Shown: positions 9,938-21,149, counted from the stretch's first letter. The stretch: 64,000 nucleotides of DNA from Albidovulum inexpectatum (GCF_002927635.1 NZ_PRDS01000002.1:390587-454586); one strand, 5' to 3'. Numbers and translations: made by a program. Notes: generated by a model not told the origin, from the letters alone.

Positions 9938-11737
9938 TCAATTGTCCATCTTCAGCGCGTTGATGAATGCCTGCTGCGGGATCTCGACCTTGCCGAACTG
10001 GCGCATCTTCTTCTTCCCCGCCTTCTGTTTCTCCAGAAGCTTCTTCTTGCGCGTGACGTCACCGCCATAGCACTTGGCGGTCACGTCCTTGCGCAACGCG
10101 GGGATGGTTTCGCGCGCGATCACCCGGCCACCAATCGCAGCCTGAATCGGGATCTTGAACATGTGTCGCGGGATCAGCTCCTTGAGCTTTTCGCACATGA
10201 CGCGGCCGCGCGCCTCGGCCCGATCGCGATGCACCATGATCGACAGAGCATCCACGGGCTCTTCGTTCACCAGGATCTGCATCTTGACCAGATTGTCCTC
10301 GCGGTAGCCGATCATCTGGTAGTCGAAGCTGGCATAGCCCTTGGTCACCGATTTCAGGCGATCGTAGAAGTCGAACACGACCTCGGCCAAGGGCAGGTCA
10401 TAGACCACCATCGCCCGGTTGCCCGCATAGGTCAGGTCCAGCTGAATGCCGCGGCGATCTTGGCAAAGCTTCAGCACGTCGCCCAGATAGTCGTCCGGCA
10501 CCATGATCGTGGCCTTGATGCGCGGCTCCTCGATGTGATCGATATGGGTCAGGTCGGGCATGTCCGCGGGGTTGTGCAGGTCGCGTACCGTCCCGTCGCG
10601 CATGTGGATCTTGTAGACGACCGAAGGCGCGGTGGTGATCAGGTCCAGCCCGTATTCGCGCTCCAGCCGGTCACGCACGACTTCAAGGTGCAACAGCCCC
10701 AGGAAACCCATGCGGAAGCCAAAGCCCAGCGCGGCAGAGGTCTCCATCTCGAAGGTAAAGGAGGCGTCGTTCAGCGCCAGTTTCTCGATCGCGTCGCGCA
10801 GATCCTCGAAATCGTTGGCATCGACCGGGAACAGGCCGCAGAAGACGACCGGGATCGACGGTTTGAAGCCAGGCAGAGGCGCATCACAAGGCTTCTTTTC
10901 ATGGGTGATCGTATCACCCACGCGCGTGTCGCGCACCTGCTTGATCGAAGCCGTCAGCACGCCGATCTCGCCGGGTCCCAGTTCGGGGATATCCACCATC
11001 CTGGGCTTCAGGACGGCCAGCTTGTCGACGCCATAGACGGCGCCGGTCTGCATCATCTTGATCCGATCGCCCTTGCGGATCACGCCGTCGATGACCCGAA
11101 TCATGACGACAACACCCAGATAGGGATCGTACCAGCTGTCGACCAGCATCGCTTTCAGCGGCGCGTTCCGGTCGCCCTTGGGCGCGGGCAGGCGATGCAC
11201 GATCGCCTCGAGCACGTCGGGAATGCCCTGCCCCGTCTTGGCGCTGATCGGGATCGCGTCACTTGCATCGATGCCGATGACGTCCTCGATCTCGGCCTTG
11301 ACGCGCTCGGGGTCGGCGGCGGGCAGGTCGATCTTGTTCAGCACCGGCACCAGCTCATGGTCGGCATCGATCGCCTGATAGGCATTGGCCAGGGTCTGCG
11401 CCTCGACGCCCTGGGTTGCGTCCACGACCAGCAGGCTGCCCTCGACCGCGCGCATGGAGCGCGAAACCTCATAGGCAAAGTCCACATGGCCCGGCGTGTC
11501 GATCAGGTTCAGGATATAGGTCTTCCCGTCCTTCGCCGGATATTCGATGCGCACCGTCTGAGCCTTGATCGTGATGCCCCGCTCGCGCTCGATATCCATG
11601 TTGTCCAGGATCTGGTCCTTCATCTCGCGCTCGGCGACGGTTCCGGTCAGCTGGATCAGCCGATCGGCCAGAGTGGACTTGCCGTGGTCGATATGCGCCA
11701 CGATGGAGAAGTTTCGGATCTGAGAAAGCTCGGTCAT
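9938..11737 (-). CDS. lepA: Elongation factor 4 (LepA), ribosome-associated GTPase
   Basis: This 599-residue translational GTPase has the G1 motif AHIDHGKST at 14-22, the DTPG motif in [10 protein letters not shown], and NKID in [10 protein letters not shown]. The C-terminal LepA-specific region contains [17 protein letters not shown]. It acts on the ribosome during initiation or stalling; in vitro it can back-translocate tRNAs. ATG 11737 gives the family N-terminus (MTELSQIRN), while the longer open frame upstream reads into the zapE 3' end. It is convergent with moaA and 58 nt downstream of zapE. Confidence 0.97.
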   Translation of the reverse strand: MTELSQIRNFSIVAHIDHGKSTLADRLIQLTGTVAEREMKDQILDNMDIERERGITIKAQTVRIEYPAKDGKTYILNLIDTPGHVDFAYEVSRSMRAVEGSLLVVDATQGVEAQTLANAYQAIDADHELVPVLNKIDLPAADPERVKAEIEDVIGIDASDAIPISAKTGQGIPDVLEAIVHRLPAPKGDRNAPLKAMLVDSWYDPYLGVVVMIRVIDGVIRKGDRIKMMQTGAVYGVDKLAVLKPRMVDIPELGPGEIGVLTASIKQVRDTRVGDTITHEKKPCDAPLPGFKPSIPVVFCGLFPVDANDFEDLRDAIEKLALNDASFTFEMETSAALGFGFRMGFLGLLHLEVVRDRLEREYGLDLITTAPSVVYKIHMRDGTVRDLHNPADMPDLTHIDHIEEPRIKATIMVPDDYLGDVLKLCQDRRGIQLDLTYAGNRAMVVYDLPLAEVVFDFYDRLKSVTKGYASFDYQMIGYREDNLVKMQILVNEEPVDALSIMVHRDRAEARGRVMCEKLKELIPRHMFKIPIQAAIGGRVIARETIPALRKDVTAKCYGGDVTRKKKLLEKQKAGKKKMRQFGKVEIPQQAFINALKMDN

Positions 11738-11795
11738 GATCAGCGGGATATGCGCGGGATTTGATCGCCGGTCAATGGGGTGCGCGCATCGCCGG

Positions 11796-12908
11796 TCAGC
11801 CGCCCTGCGAAACCGGGGCCGTCTCCTCGATGGCCCAGTCAGCGGATTGCATCTCGCGCAACCGGCTGACCGTGCGTTCGAACTCGAACGCACCCTCGCC
11901 TTCGACATACAGCGATTCGGGCTCGGCCTCGGCCGAGCAGATGATGCGCACCCGCGCCTCGTATAGCGCGTCGATCAACGTCACGAAACGACGCGCCTCG
12001 TTGAAATTCTCGGCCGACAGGCGCGGGATCTCCTCGATGATCAGCACGCGCGTCGCTTCGGCAATGGCCAGGTAATCGGCAGGCCCCAAGGGGCGCCCGC
12101 ACAGGTCCCAAAACCGCGCACGCGCGACACCCGCGTGATAGTCGGGCAACACGACCTCGCGCCCCTTGACGGTCAGCCGCAGCGGACCCTCGCCCCCGCC
12201 GCCGGTCAGCTCGGTCCAGATGCGGTCGATCCGGGCGCGCGCCTCGGCATTGGCGGGCGTGAACCAGACCTTTTCGCCCTGCAGACGATGACGGCGGTAA
12301 TCCGTCTCGCTTTCGATCTGACGCACTTCAAGGTGACGTTTCAGAAGCGCGATGAAGGGCAGGAAAAGCTGACGGTTCAGGCCGTTCTTGTACAGATCGT
12401 CGGGCGGGCGGTTGGAGGTCGTGACCACCACCACGCCGCGGTCGAACAGCATCTGGAACAGCCGGCCCACGATCATCGCATCGGCAATGTCCGTGATCTG
12501 CATTTCGTCGAAGCAGAGCAGCCGCAGATCGTTGGCGATGCGTTCGGCCACGGGGCGGATTGCATCGTCAACGCCCGTCTTGCGCGCCTCGTGCAGGGCG
12601 GCCTGGACCTCTTGCATGAATGCATGGAAATGCACGCGCCGCTTTGCCTTGATGGCGACATTGGCATGGAACAGATCCATCAGCATGGATTTTCCGCGCC
12701 CCACACCACCCCACAGATACAGCCCTCGAACGGGCTCTGCCTTGCGCGCGAACAGGCCCGAAAGCAAGCCCCTGGGGCGCTTCTCGGCCGCTTCGACGGC
12801 GGCGCGGATGCGTTCGAATTCCGACAGCAAGGCACGCTGAGCCGCGTCCGGCCGGATTTCGCCCGCATGAACCTTTTCGTCATAGATCTGGGTCAGGGTC
12901 CGGGTCAT
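11796..12908 (-). CDS. zapE: Cell division ATPase ZapE / AFG1-like ATPase
   Basis: The 370-residue P-loop ATPase has Walker A GGVGRGKS at 67-74, Walker B LLCFDEM, and a sensor region [10 protein letters not shown]. The family name covers E. coli ZapE, which contacts FtsZ at constricting septa, and mitochondrial AFG1. The conserved C-terminal segment [11 protein letters not shown] and the [11 protein letters not shown] stretch support the family. ATG 12908 is the only start giving normal length; its ribosome site is weak (GGCGG). It is followed by lepA on the same strand. Confidence 0.93.
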   Translation of the reverse strand: MTRTLTQIYDEKVHAGEIRPDAAQRALLSEFERIRAAVEAAEKRPRGLLSGLFARKAEPVRGLYLWGGVGRGKSMLMDLFHANVAIKAKRRVHFHAFMQEVQAALHEARKTGVDDAIRPVAERIANDLRLLCFDEMQITDIADAMIVGRLFQMLFDRGVVVVTTSNRPPDDLYKNGLNRQLFLPFIALLKRHLEVRQIESETDYRRHRLQGEKVWFTPANAEARARIDRIWTELTGGGGEGPLRLTVKGREVVLPDYHAGVARARFWDLCGRPLGPADYLAIAEATRVLIIEEIPRLSAENFNEARRFVTLIDALYEARVRIICSAEAEPESLYVEGEGAFEFERTVSRLREMQSADWAIEETAPVSQGG

Positions 12909-12960
12909 GCCGCCAGATACCCCGCGCGGGATGAAAGGAAAAGACCGCACCTTCGTTCGA

Positions 12961-12989
12961 TTGTCGCCCCCCGCGCAATCGGCTAACCT
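12961..12989 (+). promoter_or_regulatory. Possible sigma-70 promoter for the M48-like gene
   Basis: TTGTCG (12961-12966) and TAACCT (12984-12989) are separated by 17 nt in the 121-nt gap between the divergent zapE and the downstream gene. The fit is reasonable but judged by eye only. Confidence 0.4.
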
Positions 12990-13029
12990 TTCCGCAATTG
13001 CATGAGGCAGCGAGCAGGCCCGCCCGCCG

Positions 13030-14061
13030 ATGACGGCGTTGAAAAAATACTTGCGACTGGAATGCACGGGGCTTTGGCGCCCCAGCCCCGACGCCCAGCG
13101 GCGCGAGGTGCTGGTGTCTTTTGGCGATGCGACACTGATCCTGGCCGATATCAAGAGCGAACGCGCCCTGGGGCATTGGTCCCTGCCCGCCATAATCCGG
13201 CTGAACCCGGGCGAGACCCCCGCGCTCTATTCCCCGGGCGAGGATGCCGGCGAAGAGCTGGAGATCGAAGACGAAACCATGATCGATGCTCTGGAGCAGG
13301 TCGGTGCGCTGATCCGCGCGCGCGAGCCGCGCCCCGGAAGGCTGCGCATCATCCTGCTTGGGCTGATCGTGGCCGCCATCGCGGCTGCCGCGGTCTTCTG
13401 GCTTCCCGATGCGCTGATCCGGCACACGGCCGGCGCCCTGCCGCTGGCCAAGCGGCAGGAAATCGGGCGCATGGCCCTGGCCGACCTGACCCGGCTGACC
13501 GGTGCGCCCTGTGCCATGCCCGAAGGCCGCGCGGCGCTTGCCCGTCTGCGTGACCGGCTGCTTGGCCGCAGGGGCGAAATCGTCGTGCTGCGCGACGGCC
13601 TGCGTTCGCCGGCCCATCTTCCGGGCGGCCTGATCCTGTTGCCGCGCGCCCTGGTCGAGGCAGCCGACAGCCCGGACGTTGTCGCAGGCGCGATCCTGGT
13701 CGAGGACGAGCGCCGCGAGGCCAGCCAACCCCTGGCCCCGCTTCTTCGTCACGCCGGCATCATGGCGACGCTGAAGCTTCTCACCTCGGGAGAGCTTCCG
13801 GCCAGCGCGCTGCGCGGATATGGCGAGGTTCTGTTGTCACGTGCGCCGGCCCGATCCGCCTTTGCACCCGCGCGCGAGGAAGACCTGATCGCCCGCTTTG
13901 CCGAGGCCGAACTGCCACTGACTCCCTATGCGCGTCATGTGGACCCCAGCGGCGAATCCGTCCTGAAACTGATCGAAGCCGACCCGATGCGCGGGATCGT
14001 CACCGATCCGGCACTGGGCGACACGGACTGGGTCGCGCTTCAGGGCATCTGCATGGACTGA
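13030..14061 (+). CDS. Membrane-anchored M48-peptidase-like protein lacking the zinc-binding motif
   Basis: The 343-residue protein has a soluble N-terminal part (1-100), one membrane helix (about 106-125) and a C-terminal domain. That domain follows the layout of M48 metallopeptidases: EIVVLRDGLRSPAHLPGGLILLP (written as two overlapping motifs, EIVVLRDGL at 183-191 and AHLPGGLILLP at 195-205), then SPDVVAG at 214-220, then LLT near 251. Active M48 enzymes have HExxH where this protein has EDERR (225-229), so it should not bind zinc or cleave. A regulatory or scaffold role is inference. It abuts the convergent upp gene with no spacer. Confidence 0.65.
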   Translation: MTALKKYLRLECTGLWRPSPDAQRREVLVSFGDATLILADIKSERALGHWSLPAIIRLNPGETPALYSPGEDAGEELEIEDETMIDALEQVGALIRAREPRPGRLRIILLGLIVAAIAAAAVFWLPDALIRHTAGALPLAKRQEIGRMALADLTRLTGAPCAMPEGRAALARLRDRLLGRRGEIVVLRDGLRSPAHLPGGLILLPRALVEAADSPDVVAGAILVEDERREASQPLAPLLRHAGIMATLKLLTSGELPASALRGYGEVLLSRAPARSAFAPAREEDLIARFAEAELPLTPYARHVDPSGESVLKLIEADPMRGIVTDPALGDTDWVALQGICMD

Positions 14062-14694
14062 CTATTTCGTGCCGAACATCCGGTCGCCGGCATCGCCAAG
14101 ACCCGGCACGATATAGCCCTGCTCGTTCAGGCATTCGTCGATTGCGGCCGCCACGATCGGCACGTCCGGATGCGCCTCGCGCATGCGCGCGACTCCCTCG
14201 GGCGCGGCCAGAAGGCACATGAACCGGATGTTGCGCGCGCCGGATTTCTTCAGCAGATCGACCGCCGCGGCCGAGGAATTGCCCGTGGCCAGCATCGGGT
14301 CCAGCACGATGACAAGGCGATTTTCCAGCTCGCCCGGCACCTTGTAGTAGTACTGCACCGGCTGCAGCGTCTCTTCGTCGCGATACAGTCCCACAAAGCC
14401 CACGCGTGCCGCAGGGATCAGTTCCAGAACGCCATCCAGAAGACCATTTCCGGCCCGCAGGATCGAGATCAGCGCCAGCTTCTTGCCGTCGATCACCGGG
14501 GCATCCATCGGGCAAAGCGGCGTCTCGATCCGCTTTGTCGTCAATTCCATCTCGCGCGTGATCTCGTAGGCCAGAAGCTGGCTGATCTCGCGCAGCAGGC
14601 GGCGGAACGAATTGGTCGAGGTTTCCTTGTCCCGCATCAGGGTCAGCTTGTGCTGGACAAGCGGATGCGTGACGACCGTGACATGTTCAGGCAT
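14062..14694 (-). CDS. upp: Uracil phosphoribosyltransferase
   Basis: This 210-residue enzyme salvages uracil with PRPP to UMP. The PRPP loop is [11 protein letters not shown], and the uracil site lies in the C-terminal [17 protein letters not shown]. Length matches the family (about 208). The start is set at ATG 14694, where a GGAG sits 7 nt upstream; the ATG at 14700 is too close to it. The first codons overlap the end of add, so the two are translationally coupled. It is the last gene of the salvage operon. Confidence 0.95.
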   Translation of the reverse strand: MPEHVTVVTHPLVQHKLTLMRDKETSTNSFRRLLREISQLLAYEITREMELTTKRIETPLCPMDAPVIDGKKLALISILRAGNGLLDGVLELIPAARVGFVGLYRDEETLQPVQYYYKVPGELENRLVIVLDPMLATGNSSAAAVDLLKKSGARNIRFMCLLAAPEGVARMREAHPDVPIVAAAIDECLNEQGYIVPGLGDAGDRMFGTK

Positions 14695-15676
14695 TGGCAT
14701 TCTCCAGTCGCTTGAGGACGGCCGCGCGCGTCTGCTCATCGCAGAATGCGGCCCGGGCGGCGTTCAAGGCAAGCTCGGAGAGATCGGATTCGTCCCATCC
14801 GAACGTATCGACCAGCATCCGGTATTCCCGTATCATCGTCGTGTGGAAAAAGGGCGGATCGTCCGTCGAGACGGTGACCTTCACCCCCCTCTCGCGCAGC
14901 TTCTCGATGGGATGCGACCGCCAGTCGGGATAAACCCCCAGCGCGATGTTCGAACCGGGACAGACCTCCAGAACGATCCCCGCCTCTGCGATCCGTTCGA
15001 CCAGCGCGAGGTCCTCGATCGCGCGCACGCCATGCCCGATGCGTTCGACGCGCAGATCGTCGATGACCGCCGCGACGCTATCGGGACCGCCCCATTCCCC
15101 GGCATGGGCCGTCAGCCGCAGGCCGGCTTCACGCGCGCAGTCGAACGACCACGCGAAATCGCGCGGTCGGCCCATCGTCTCATCCCCGGCCAGTCCGAAA
15201 CCGGTGATGAAATCGCCCGCGGTCTCGGCCGCGCAAAGTGCCGTTTCGCGCGCCTTCTCGGGCCCGAAATGCCGAATCGCGGTCACGATACCGCGCATCT
15301 CGATTCCGTCCTGCCGACGCGCCTCCTCGGCGGCCTCGCGGATCGCGCCCAGGTAATCGCGCCAGGCCACGACGTCGCGGCCGCCGCAGAAATCAGGCGA
15401 CAGGAAGCTTTCGACATAGATCACGCCCGAGTTCACGCATTCCTCCAGCACCGCGCGCGTCAGCCGGTAATAGTCCGCCGGCGTACGCAGCACCGAGGTC
15501 GCGGCCTCGTAGACCCGCAGAAAATCCCAGAAGTCGCGATAGGAATAGTTCCCGGACTCGTCAAAGATGCCCGATAGGTCTTCATTCCGTTCCTGCGCCA
15601 TCGCGCGGATCAGCGCTGGCGGCGCGGCCCCTTCCAGATGCAGATGAAGTTCCACCTTGGGCAGGCTGTGGCTCAT
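14687..15676 (-). CDS. add: Adenosine deaminase
   Basis: A 329-residue amidohydrolase that deaminates adenosine or deoxyadenosine to inosine. Metal-binding His11 and His13 are in ELHLHLEG, the catalytic region is HAGE, and the C-terminal metal site is in VSTDDPPFF. Some relatives prefer adenine or other purines; HLEG with HAGE is shared, so adenosine is likely but not certain. It begins 59 nt after deoB and overlaps the upp start, inside the cdd-deoA-deoB-add-upp operon. Confidence 0.9.
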   Translation of the reverse strand: MSHSLPKVELHLHLEGAAPPALIRAMAQERNEDLSGIFDESGNYSYRDFWDFLRVYEAATSVLRTPADYYRLTRAVLEECVNSGVIYVESFLSPDFCGGRDVVAWRDYLGAIREAAEEARRQDGIEMRGIVTAIRHFGPEKARETALCAAETAGDFITGFGLAGDETMGRPRDFAWSFDCAREAGLRLTAHAGEWGGPDSVAAVIDDLRVERIGHGVRAIEDLALVERIAEAGIVLEVCPGSNIALGVYPDWRSHPIEKLRERGVKVTVSTDDPPFFHTTMIREYRMLVDTFGWDESDLSELALNAARAAFCDEQTRAAVLKRLENANA

Positions 15677-15735
15677 GCGTCGTGTCTCCCTGGATTTCGC
15701 GCTGTGTGCCCCCTGTCGGGGCAAGAGGCAAGTGG

Positions 15736-16944
15736 CTACAGGAAGCTGCGGCCCGGCCCTTGCGGGGCCACGCCAAGATGGGCGGCAACAGATGCCCCGA
15801 CATCGACGAAGCCGACATGCCCGATTTCCCGCGCGCCAAGCCCCGATGCCACGATCGGAACCCGTTCCCGGGTGTGATCGGTGCCGATCCATGTCGGGTC
15901 GTTCCCGTGATCGGCCGTGAACAGCGCCAGATCGCCGGGTCTTAGAAGCTGCAGGAAGTCACCCACGCGCGCATCGAACCATTCCAGCGCGCGCGCATAG
16001 CCCGACACGTCACGCCTATGACCATAGGCAGAGTCGAACTCGACGAAATTGGCAAAGGTCAGCGAACCGTCCTCGGCCTGGCGCGCGGCCTCGATCAGGT
16101 GTTCGAGCAGCTCGGCATCGGTTCCCTTGCGCACATCGTCGATCCCGCGCATCGAAAAGATGTCGCCGATCTTGCCGATCGCATGGACCGGGCGACCCGC
16201 CGCATGAACCCAGTCGCACAAGGTCGGCGAAGGCGGTTCGATCGCGAAATCCCGGCGGTTCTTCGTGCGCCGGAAATTGCCGCAATCGCCCGTGAAGGGC
16301 CGCGCGATGACACGGCCGACCTTCATCGCATGCAGCGTGGGCGCGATATCGGCACACAGCTTCAGCAGCCGTTCGAGCCCGAAGCGTTCCTCGTGCGCGG
16401 CGATCTGGAACACGCTGTCGGCCGAAGTGTAGCAGATCGGCCATCCGGTGCGCATGTGCTCTTCGCAATGCTCCGCGATGATCGGCACGCCCGAGGCATG
16501 GCAATTGCCCAGCGTGCCCTCGGTCCCGGCCAGGCGCGCGACCTCTTTCATCAGCCATTCGGGAAAGGCGGGAACCGTGTCGGGGAAATAATGCCACTCC
16601 CACGGGACCGGCACGCCCGCCAGTTCCCAATGCCCCGAAGGCGTGTCCTTGCCCTTTGAAATCTCGGTCCCTGCCCCCCAAAGGCCCTGCGGGGTCGCGT
16701 CGAATCCGGGCATCGAGACGCCCGAGGCAAGCCGCACCGCCGCGCCAAGACCAACCCGGTCCAGATTGGGCATGCGAAGCGGGCCGGATCGCCCCTCTTC
16801 GGCGCGCCCCGCGGCGCAGGCTTCGGCGATATGGCCCAGCGTGTTGGCCCCCGTATCGGGCTGTCCCGCGTTGAAAAAGGCATCGGCATCCGGCGCGCCG
16901 CCGGCACCGACACTGTCCATCACGATCAGGAATGCGCGCGCCAT
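15736..16944 (-). CDS. deoB: Phosphopentomutase
   Basis: This alkaline-phosphatase-superfamily enzyme (402 aa) interconverts (deoxy)ribose-1- and -5-phosphate, linking nucleoside phosphorolysis to sugar metabolism. Metal ligands are visible in LIVMDSVGAGG near the N-terminus (Asp10), in the phosphothreonine region KDTPSGHWE, and in FTADHGNDPTWIGTDHTRE near the C-terminus. The ATG at 16944 overlaps the deoA stop codon by one base, and a GTG lies one codon earlier. It sits between deoA and add. Confidence 0.95.
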   Translation of the reverse strand: MARAFLIVMDSVGAGGAPDADAFFNAGQPDTGANTLGHIAEACAAGRAEEGRSGPLRMPNLDRVGLGAAVRLASGVSMPGFDATPQGLWGAGTEISKGKDTPSGHWELAGVPVPWEWHYFPDTVPAFPEWLMKEVARLAGTEGTLGNCHASGVPIIAEHCEEHMRTGWPICYTSADSVFQIAAHEERFGLERLLKLCADIAPTLHAMKVGRVIARPFTGDCGNFRRTKNRRDFAIEPPSPTLCDWVHAAGRPVHAIGKIGDIFSMRGIDDVRKGTDAELLEHLIEAARQAEDGSLTFANFVEFDSAYGHRRDVSGYARALEWFDARVGDFLQLLRPGDLALFTADHGNDPTWIGTDHTRERVPIVASGLGAREIGHVGFVDVGASVAAHLGVAPQGPGRSFL

Positions 16945-18251
16945 CACCCGATCCTTTCATAAATCAACGGTGGTTCGTCGGCCTCGTCCGGCCCGACCCG
17001 GAAGGCACGGGTGACCTGCGCGGCCGCTTCCTCGGCATCGGCGATGCTCATGGCGTGGATCCGGGCCAGGGGCTCTCCCCGGTCCAGCTGTTCGCCAAGG
17101 GCGACGATCCCCGAAAGCCCCACGGCCGGGTTGACCCGGTCGGTTTCCTTCAGGCGCCCGCCGCCCAGATGCACCACCACCTCGCCCAGCGCGCGAGTAT
17201 CTATGGCCTGGACGAAGCCCGCCTCGGGGCTGGTCACTTCCACCAGAACCGGCGCCGATGGCAGACGGTCGGGATAGCGTTCGACAAAGTCGGCGGGGCC
17301 GCCCAGTTCCCCCACCATGCGACCGAAGATCTCGGCTGCGCGGCCGGAATCCAGCGCCTCCTCGATCGCATCGGCGCCCTCTTCCGCATCCTCGGCCAGC
17401 CCGCAAAGCACAAGCGCCTCGGCCCCAAGGGCCACGGTCACGTCCCAAAGCGCCTGGTTGATGGTGGCGCCTGTCAAGGTCTCCATCACCTCCAGCACTT
17501 CCAGCGCATTGCCCGCGCAAGAGGCAAGCGGCTGGTTCATGTCGGTGATCAGGGCGGCCGTGGCGCAGCCCGCCCCATTCGAGGTGGATACAAGAGACCT
17601 GGCCAGCGCGCGCGCATCCTCAATCTCCTGCATGAAGGCGCCGCTGCCAACCTTGACGTCAAGGATCAACGCCTCGAGCCCCGCGGCCAGTTTCTTGGAC
17701 AGGATCGAGGCCGTGATCAGGTCGATCGACTCGACGGTGGCGGAAATGTCGCGGATCGCGTAAAGCCGCCGGTCGGCCGGGGCGATGTCACCGGTTGCGC
17801 CGACAATCGCGCAGCCGATATCGGCCACGATGGCGCGCAGACGTTCGACCGTGACGCCGGTGCGATAGCCCGGGATCGATTCCAGCTTGTCCAGCGTGCC
17901 GCCGGTATGACCCAGCCCGCGGCCCGAGATCATGGGCACGTAGGCGCCGCAGGCCGCGAGCGCGGGCGCAAGCAGCAACGAGGTGCAATCCCCCACACCG
18001 CCCGTCGAATGCTTGTCCACGACCGGCCCGGGCAGCGACCAGTCCAGAACCTGCCCGCTGTCGCGCATCGCCAGCGTCAGGGAGACGCGGTCGGACTCGG
18101 ACAGGCCGTTGAGAAAGATCGCCATGGCAAAGGCCCCGGCCTGGGCATCGGTCACCTCGCCCGAGGCAAGCCCCTTGGCAAACCACCGCGCCGCGGCCTC
18201 GCCCAAGCCCTTGCCATCGCGCACCGAGGCAATGATCGAACGCGCATCCAT
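16944..18251 (-). CDS. deoA: Thymidine phosphorylase
   Basis: The 435-residue enzyme cleaves thymidine or deoxyuridine with phosphate to the free base and deoxyribose-1-phosphate, which DeoB then uses. Family signatures are VDKHSTGGVGD (phosphate binding) and SGRGLGHTGGTLDKLE. Length equals E. coli DeoA (about 440). The start at ATG 18251 is one nucleotide after the cdd stop; the stop shares a base with the deoB start. The tight spacing implies one transcript. Confidence 0.96.
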   Translation of the reverse strand: MDARSIIASVRDGKGLGEAAARWFAKGLASGEVTDAQAGAFAMAIFLNGLSESDRVSLTLAMRDSGQVLDWSLPGPVVDKHSTGGVGDCTSLLLAPALAACGAYVPMISGRGLGHTGGTLDKLESIPGYRTGVTVERLRAIVADIGCAIVGATGDIAPADRRLYAIRDISATVESIDLITASILSKKLAAGLEALILDVKVGSGAFMQEIEDARALARSLVSTSNGAGCATAALITDMNQPLASCAGNALEVLEVMETLTGATINQALWDVTVALGAEALVLCGLAEDAEEGADAIEEALDSGRAAEIFGRMVGELGGPADFVERYPDRLPSAPVLVEVTSPEAGFVQAIDTRALGEVVVHLGGGRLKETDRVNPAVGLSGIVALGEQLDRGEPLARIHAMSIADAEEAAAQVTRAFRVGPDEADEPPLIYERIG

Positions 18252-18252
18252 G

Positions 18253-18657
18253 TCAGCCCCGGTGCATGTGTTCGGCCGAAAATCCGCCCGGCAGCAATTC
18301 GGGCACAGTGGCCTCTGCGATCCGGCCCTCGGTCGTGGCCATGATGACGCGCGTTTCGGCGCCGGCAAATTCGGCAATCTTCTGGCGGCATCCGCCGCAG
18401 GGCGGAACCGGCGCCGGGCTGTCCGCTATGATTGCAATCTCGGCGATTTCGGTTTCACCGGCCGCGACCATGGCCGCGATGGCGCCGGCCTCGGCACAGG
18501 TGCCTTCGGGATAGGCGACATTCTCGACATTGCACCCCACATGGACATGGCCGGTGGGCGTGCGGATCGCGGCGCCGACCTTGAAGCCGGAATAGGGCGC
18601 GTGGGCATTTTCCCGTACGGCACGGGCTGCCTGGATCAGCGATTGGTCGTGTGACAC
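18253..18657 (-). CDS. cdd: Cytidine deaminase
   Basis: This 134-residue zinc enzyme deaminates cytidine and deoxycytidine. The zinc site is TCAEAGAI (Cys plus catalytic Glu) and PCGGCRQ. The start is GTG 18657, which has AAGGAG 6 nt upstream. The alternative ATG 18672 overlaps that same ribosome site and is therefore unlikely. It is the first gene of the salvage operon and is divergent from maeB across 119 nt. Confidence 0.94.
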   Translation of the reverse strand: MSHDQSLIQAARAVRENAHAPYSGFKVGAAIRTPTGHVHVGCNVENVAYPEGTCAEAGAIAAMVAAGETEIAEIAIIADSPAPVPPCGGCRQKIAEFAGAETRVIMATTEGRIAEATVPELLPGGFSAEHMHRG

Positions 18658-18776
18658 GTGACTCTCCTTCATTGCGCCAGATGGTGCGCCGGGCCGATGC
18701 CGGATGCAAGGCCCCGCCCCTTTCGCCATGATGCCGAATGGTCTAAACCCTGCCGCAACGGAAACGGAGGTCGAAC

Positions 18777-21056
18777 GTGGACGAGGCACGGCACGAAAAC
18801 GCGCGGCAGGCGGCGCTGGACTATCACGAATTTCCCAAGCCCGGAAAGCTGGAAATCCGGGCAACCAAGCCCCTTGCCAACGGGCGCGACCTGTCGCGCG
18901 CCTATTCGCCGGGCGTTGCCGAGGCGTGCCTTGAAATCAAGGCCAATCCCACCAATGCCAGCCGATTTACGGCACGAGGCAATCTTGTGGCTGTCGTGTC
19001 GAACGGCACGGCCGTTCTGGGGCTGGGCAATATCGGCGCGCTGGCCTCCAAGCCGGTCATGGAGGGCAAGGCCGTCCTGTTCAAGAAATTTGCCAATATC
19101 GACTGCTTCGACATTGAGCTGAACGAAACCGACCCCGAGCGACTGGCCGAAATCATCTGCGCGCTGGAACCGACCTTTGGCGCGATCAACCTGGAAGACA
19201 TCAAGGCGCCCGATTGCTTCATCGTCGAGAAGATCTGCCGCGAGCGCATGAACATCCCCGTCTTCCACGACGACCAGCACGGAACTGCGATCGTCGTGGG
19301 CGCGGCGGCGACGAATGCGCTGCGCGTCGCGGGCAAGAGATTCGAAGACATCAAGGTCGTGTCGACCGGTGGCGGCGCGGCCGGGATCGCCTGTCTCGAC
19401 ATGCTGGTCAAGCTGGGCGTCCGGCGCGAAAATATCTGGCTGTGCGACCTTGCCGGGCTGGTCTGGAAGGGGCGCGAAGAGCAGATGACCCCGCAGAAGG
19501 CGGCCTTTGCCCAGGACACCGATCTGCGGACACTCGATCAGGTGATCGAGGGCGCTGACCTGTTTCTTGGCCTGTCCGGGCCGGGGGTTCTGACACCGGA
19601 CATGGTGCGCCGCATGGCGGATCGGCCGATCATCTTTGCGCTGGCCAATCCCACGCCCGAAATCATGCCCGAAGAGGCGCGCGCCGTTGCGCCGGACGCG
19701 ATCATCGCCACGGGACGATCGGACTATCCCAACCAGGTCAACAACGTCCTGTGCTTTCCCTTCATCTTTCGCGGCGCCCTGGACGTGGGCGCCACGACAA
19801 TCAATGACGAGATGAAGCTTGCCTGCGTGTCGGCCATCGCGCAGCTTGCCCGCGCCACGACCAGCGCCGAAGCCGCCGCCGCCTATCGCGGCGAGCGGCT
19901 GGCCTTTGGGCCCGATTACCTGATTCCCAAGCCCTTTGACCCGCGGCTGATTGGCGTCGTCGCGACCGCGGTGGCGCGCGCGGCGATGGAAACCGGCGTC
20001 GCCACCCGGCCGATCGCCGACCTTGACGCCTATCGCCAGCGGCTGGACGGGTCGGTCTTCCGCTCGGCCCTGATCATGCGGCCTGTCTTCGAATCCGCGC
20101 GCGCTGCATCGCGCCGGATCATCTTTGCCGAGGGCGAGGACGAACGCGTCCTGCGCTGCGCCAACGCGATGCTGGAGGAGACAACCGAACGCCCGATCCT
20201 GATCGGCCGGCCCGAAGTGGTCGAACGGCGCTGCGAGCGCGCCGGCCTGCCCATCCGCCCGGGCCGGGATTTCGAGATCGTGAACCCCGAAAGCGACCAT
20301 CGCTATCGCGATTACTGGCAAAGCTATCATCAGCTGATGGCGCGTCGGGGCGTGACGCCCGATCTGGCCCGCGCGATCATGCGCACCAACACAACGGCCA
20401 TTGCCGCCATTGCCGTTCATCGGGGCGATGCGGACAGCATGATCTGCGGCACATTCGGCCAGTATCTGTGGCATCTGAACTACATTACCCAGGTCCTGGC
20501 CCGGGATGGCTTCGCCCCGCAGGGCGCGCTGAGCCTGATGATCCAGGAAGATGGCCCCCTGTTCATCGCCGACACGCATGTGAATCCGGTTCCGACCCCG
20601 CAGCAGATCGCCACCGCGGCGATCGGGGCCGCCCGCCACGCGCGCCGTTTTGGTGTGACGCCAAAGGTGGCCCTGTGCTCGCAATCGACCTTCGGGAACC
20701 TTGACACGGATTCGGGTCGCCGCATGCGCGAGGCGCTGGCGATCCTGGACGCAACCGAGGTCGATTTCGCCTATGAAGGCGAAATGTCGGCCGATGCAGC
20801 GCTGGACCCCGATCTGCGCGCGCGCATCTTCCCCGACAGTCGGCTGGAGGGTCCGGCCAACATCCTGATCTTTGCCTATACCGATACGGCCAATGCCGCG
20901 CGCAACATGCTGAAGATGAAATCCGGCGGGCTGGAAGTCGGCCCCATCCTGATGGGCATGGGCAACCGCGCACATATCGTGACGACCTCGATCACGCCCA
21001 GGGGGCTGCTGAACGTCGCCGCGATCGCCGGGACCCCGGTTTCGGCGTACGGATAG
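18777..21056 (+). CDS. maeB: NADP-dependent malic enzyme with C-terminal phosphotransacetylase-like domain
   Basis: The 759-residue protein decarboxylates malate to pyruvate with NADP. The N-terminal part (about 1-430) is the malic enzyme, with [15 protein letters not shown] near the start, [15 protein letters not shown] and a GGGAAGIA Rossmann loop. The C-terminal 330 residues resemble phosphotransacetylase ([15 protein letters not shown]); in this hybrid family that half usually has no PTA activity but helps oligomerisation and acetyl-CoA control. GTG 18777 follows ACGGAGG by 6 nt. A terminator follows. Confidence 0.95.
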   Translation: MDEARHENARQAALDYHEFPKPGKLEIRATKPLANGRDLSRAYSPGVAEACLEIKANPTNASRFTARGNLVAVVSNGTAVLGLGNIGALASKPVMEGKAVLFKKFANIDCFDIELNETDPERLAEIICALEPTFGAINLEDIKAPDCFIVEKICRERMNIPVFHDDQHGTAIVVGAAATNALRVAGKRFEDIKVVSTGGGAAGIACLDMLVKLGVRRENIWLCDLAGLVWKGREEQMTPQKAAFAQDTDLRTLDQVIEGADLFLGLSGPGVLTPDMVRRMADRPIIFALANPTPEIMPEEARAVAPDAIIATGRSDYPNQVNNVLCFPFIFRGALDVGATTINDEMKLACVSAIAQLARATTSAEAAAAYRGERLAFGPDYLIPKPFDPRLIGVVATAVARAAMETGVATRPIADLDAYRQRLDGSVFRSALIMRPVFESARAASRRIIFAEGEDERVLRCANAMLEETTERPILIGRPEVVERRCERAGLPIRPGRDFEIVNPESDHRYRDYWQSYHQLMARRGVTPDLARAIMRTNTTAIAAIAVHRGDADSMICGTFGQYLWHLNYITQVLARDGFAPQGALSLMIQEDGPLFIADTHVNPVPTPQQIATAAIGAARHARRFGVTPKVALCSQSTFGNLDTDSGRRMREALAILDATEVDFAYEGEMSADAALDPDLRARIFPDSRLEGPANILIFAYTDTANAARNMLKMKSGGLEVGPILMGMGNRAHIVTTSITPRGLLNVAAIAGTPVSAYG

Positions 21057-21090
21057 AGCCGGACGGATTCGCACCACGGCCTCTTGGCGG

Positions 21091-21121
21091 CGGGCGGAAT
21101 TTGCAAAGTTCCGCCCGTTTT
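21091..21121 (+). terminator. Rho-independent terminator after maeB
   Basis: Arms CGGGCGGAA and TTCCGCCCG (9 bp, perfect) flank a 9-nt loop, followed by TTTT. The loop region includes a TTTGCAAA octamer (21100-21107), the same motif seen upstream of prpE. Confidence 0.8.
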
Positions 21122-21149
21122 GCCTTTTGGATCAAGGCATTTTGGATTG

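Noticed and set aside
9878..11764. A 628-codon plus-strand frame opposite lepA
   Set aside because: Antisense shadow of lepA without domains, starting inside the shared terminator.
18777..21056. The PTA-like half of MaeB as a new fusion
   Set aside because: The malic enzyme-PTA hybrid is a well-known form in Alphaproteobacteria.
18669..21077. An 802-codon open frame on the minus strand across maeB
   Set aside because: It is the mirror of the high-GC codon pattern of maeB, contains no recognisable domain, and lies wholly opposite a well-identified gene.
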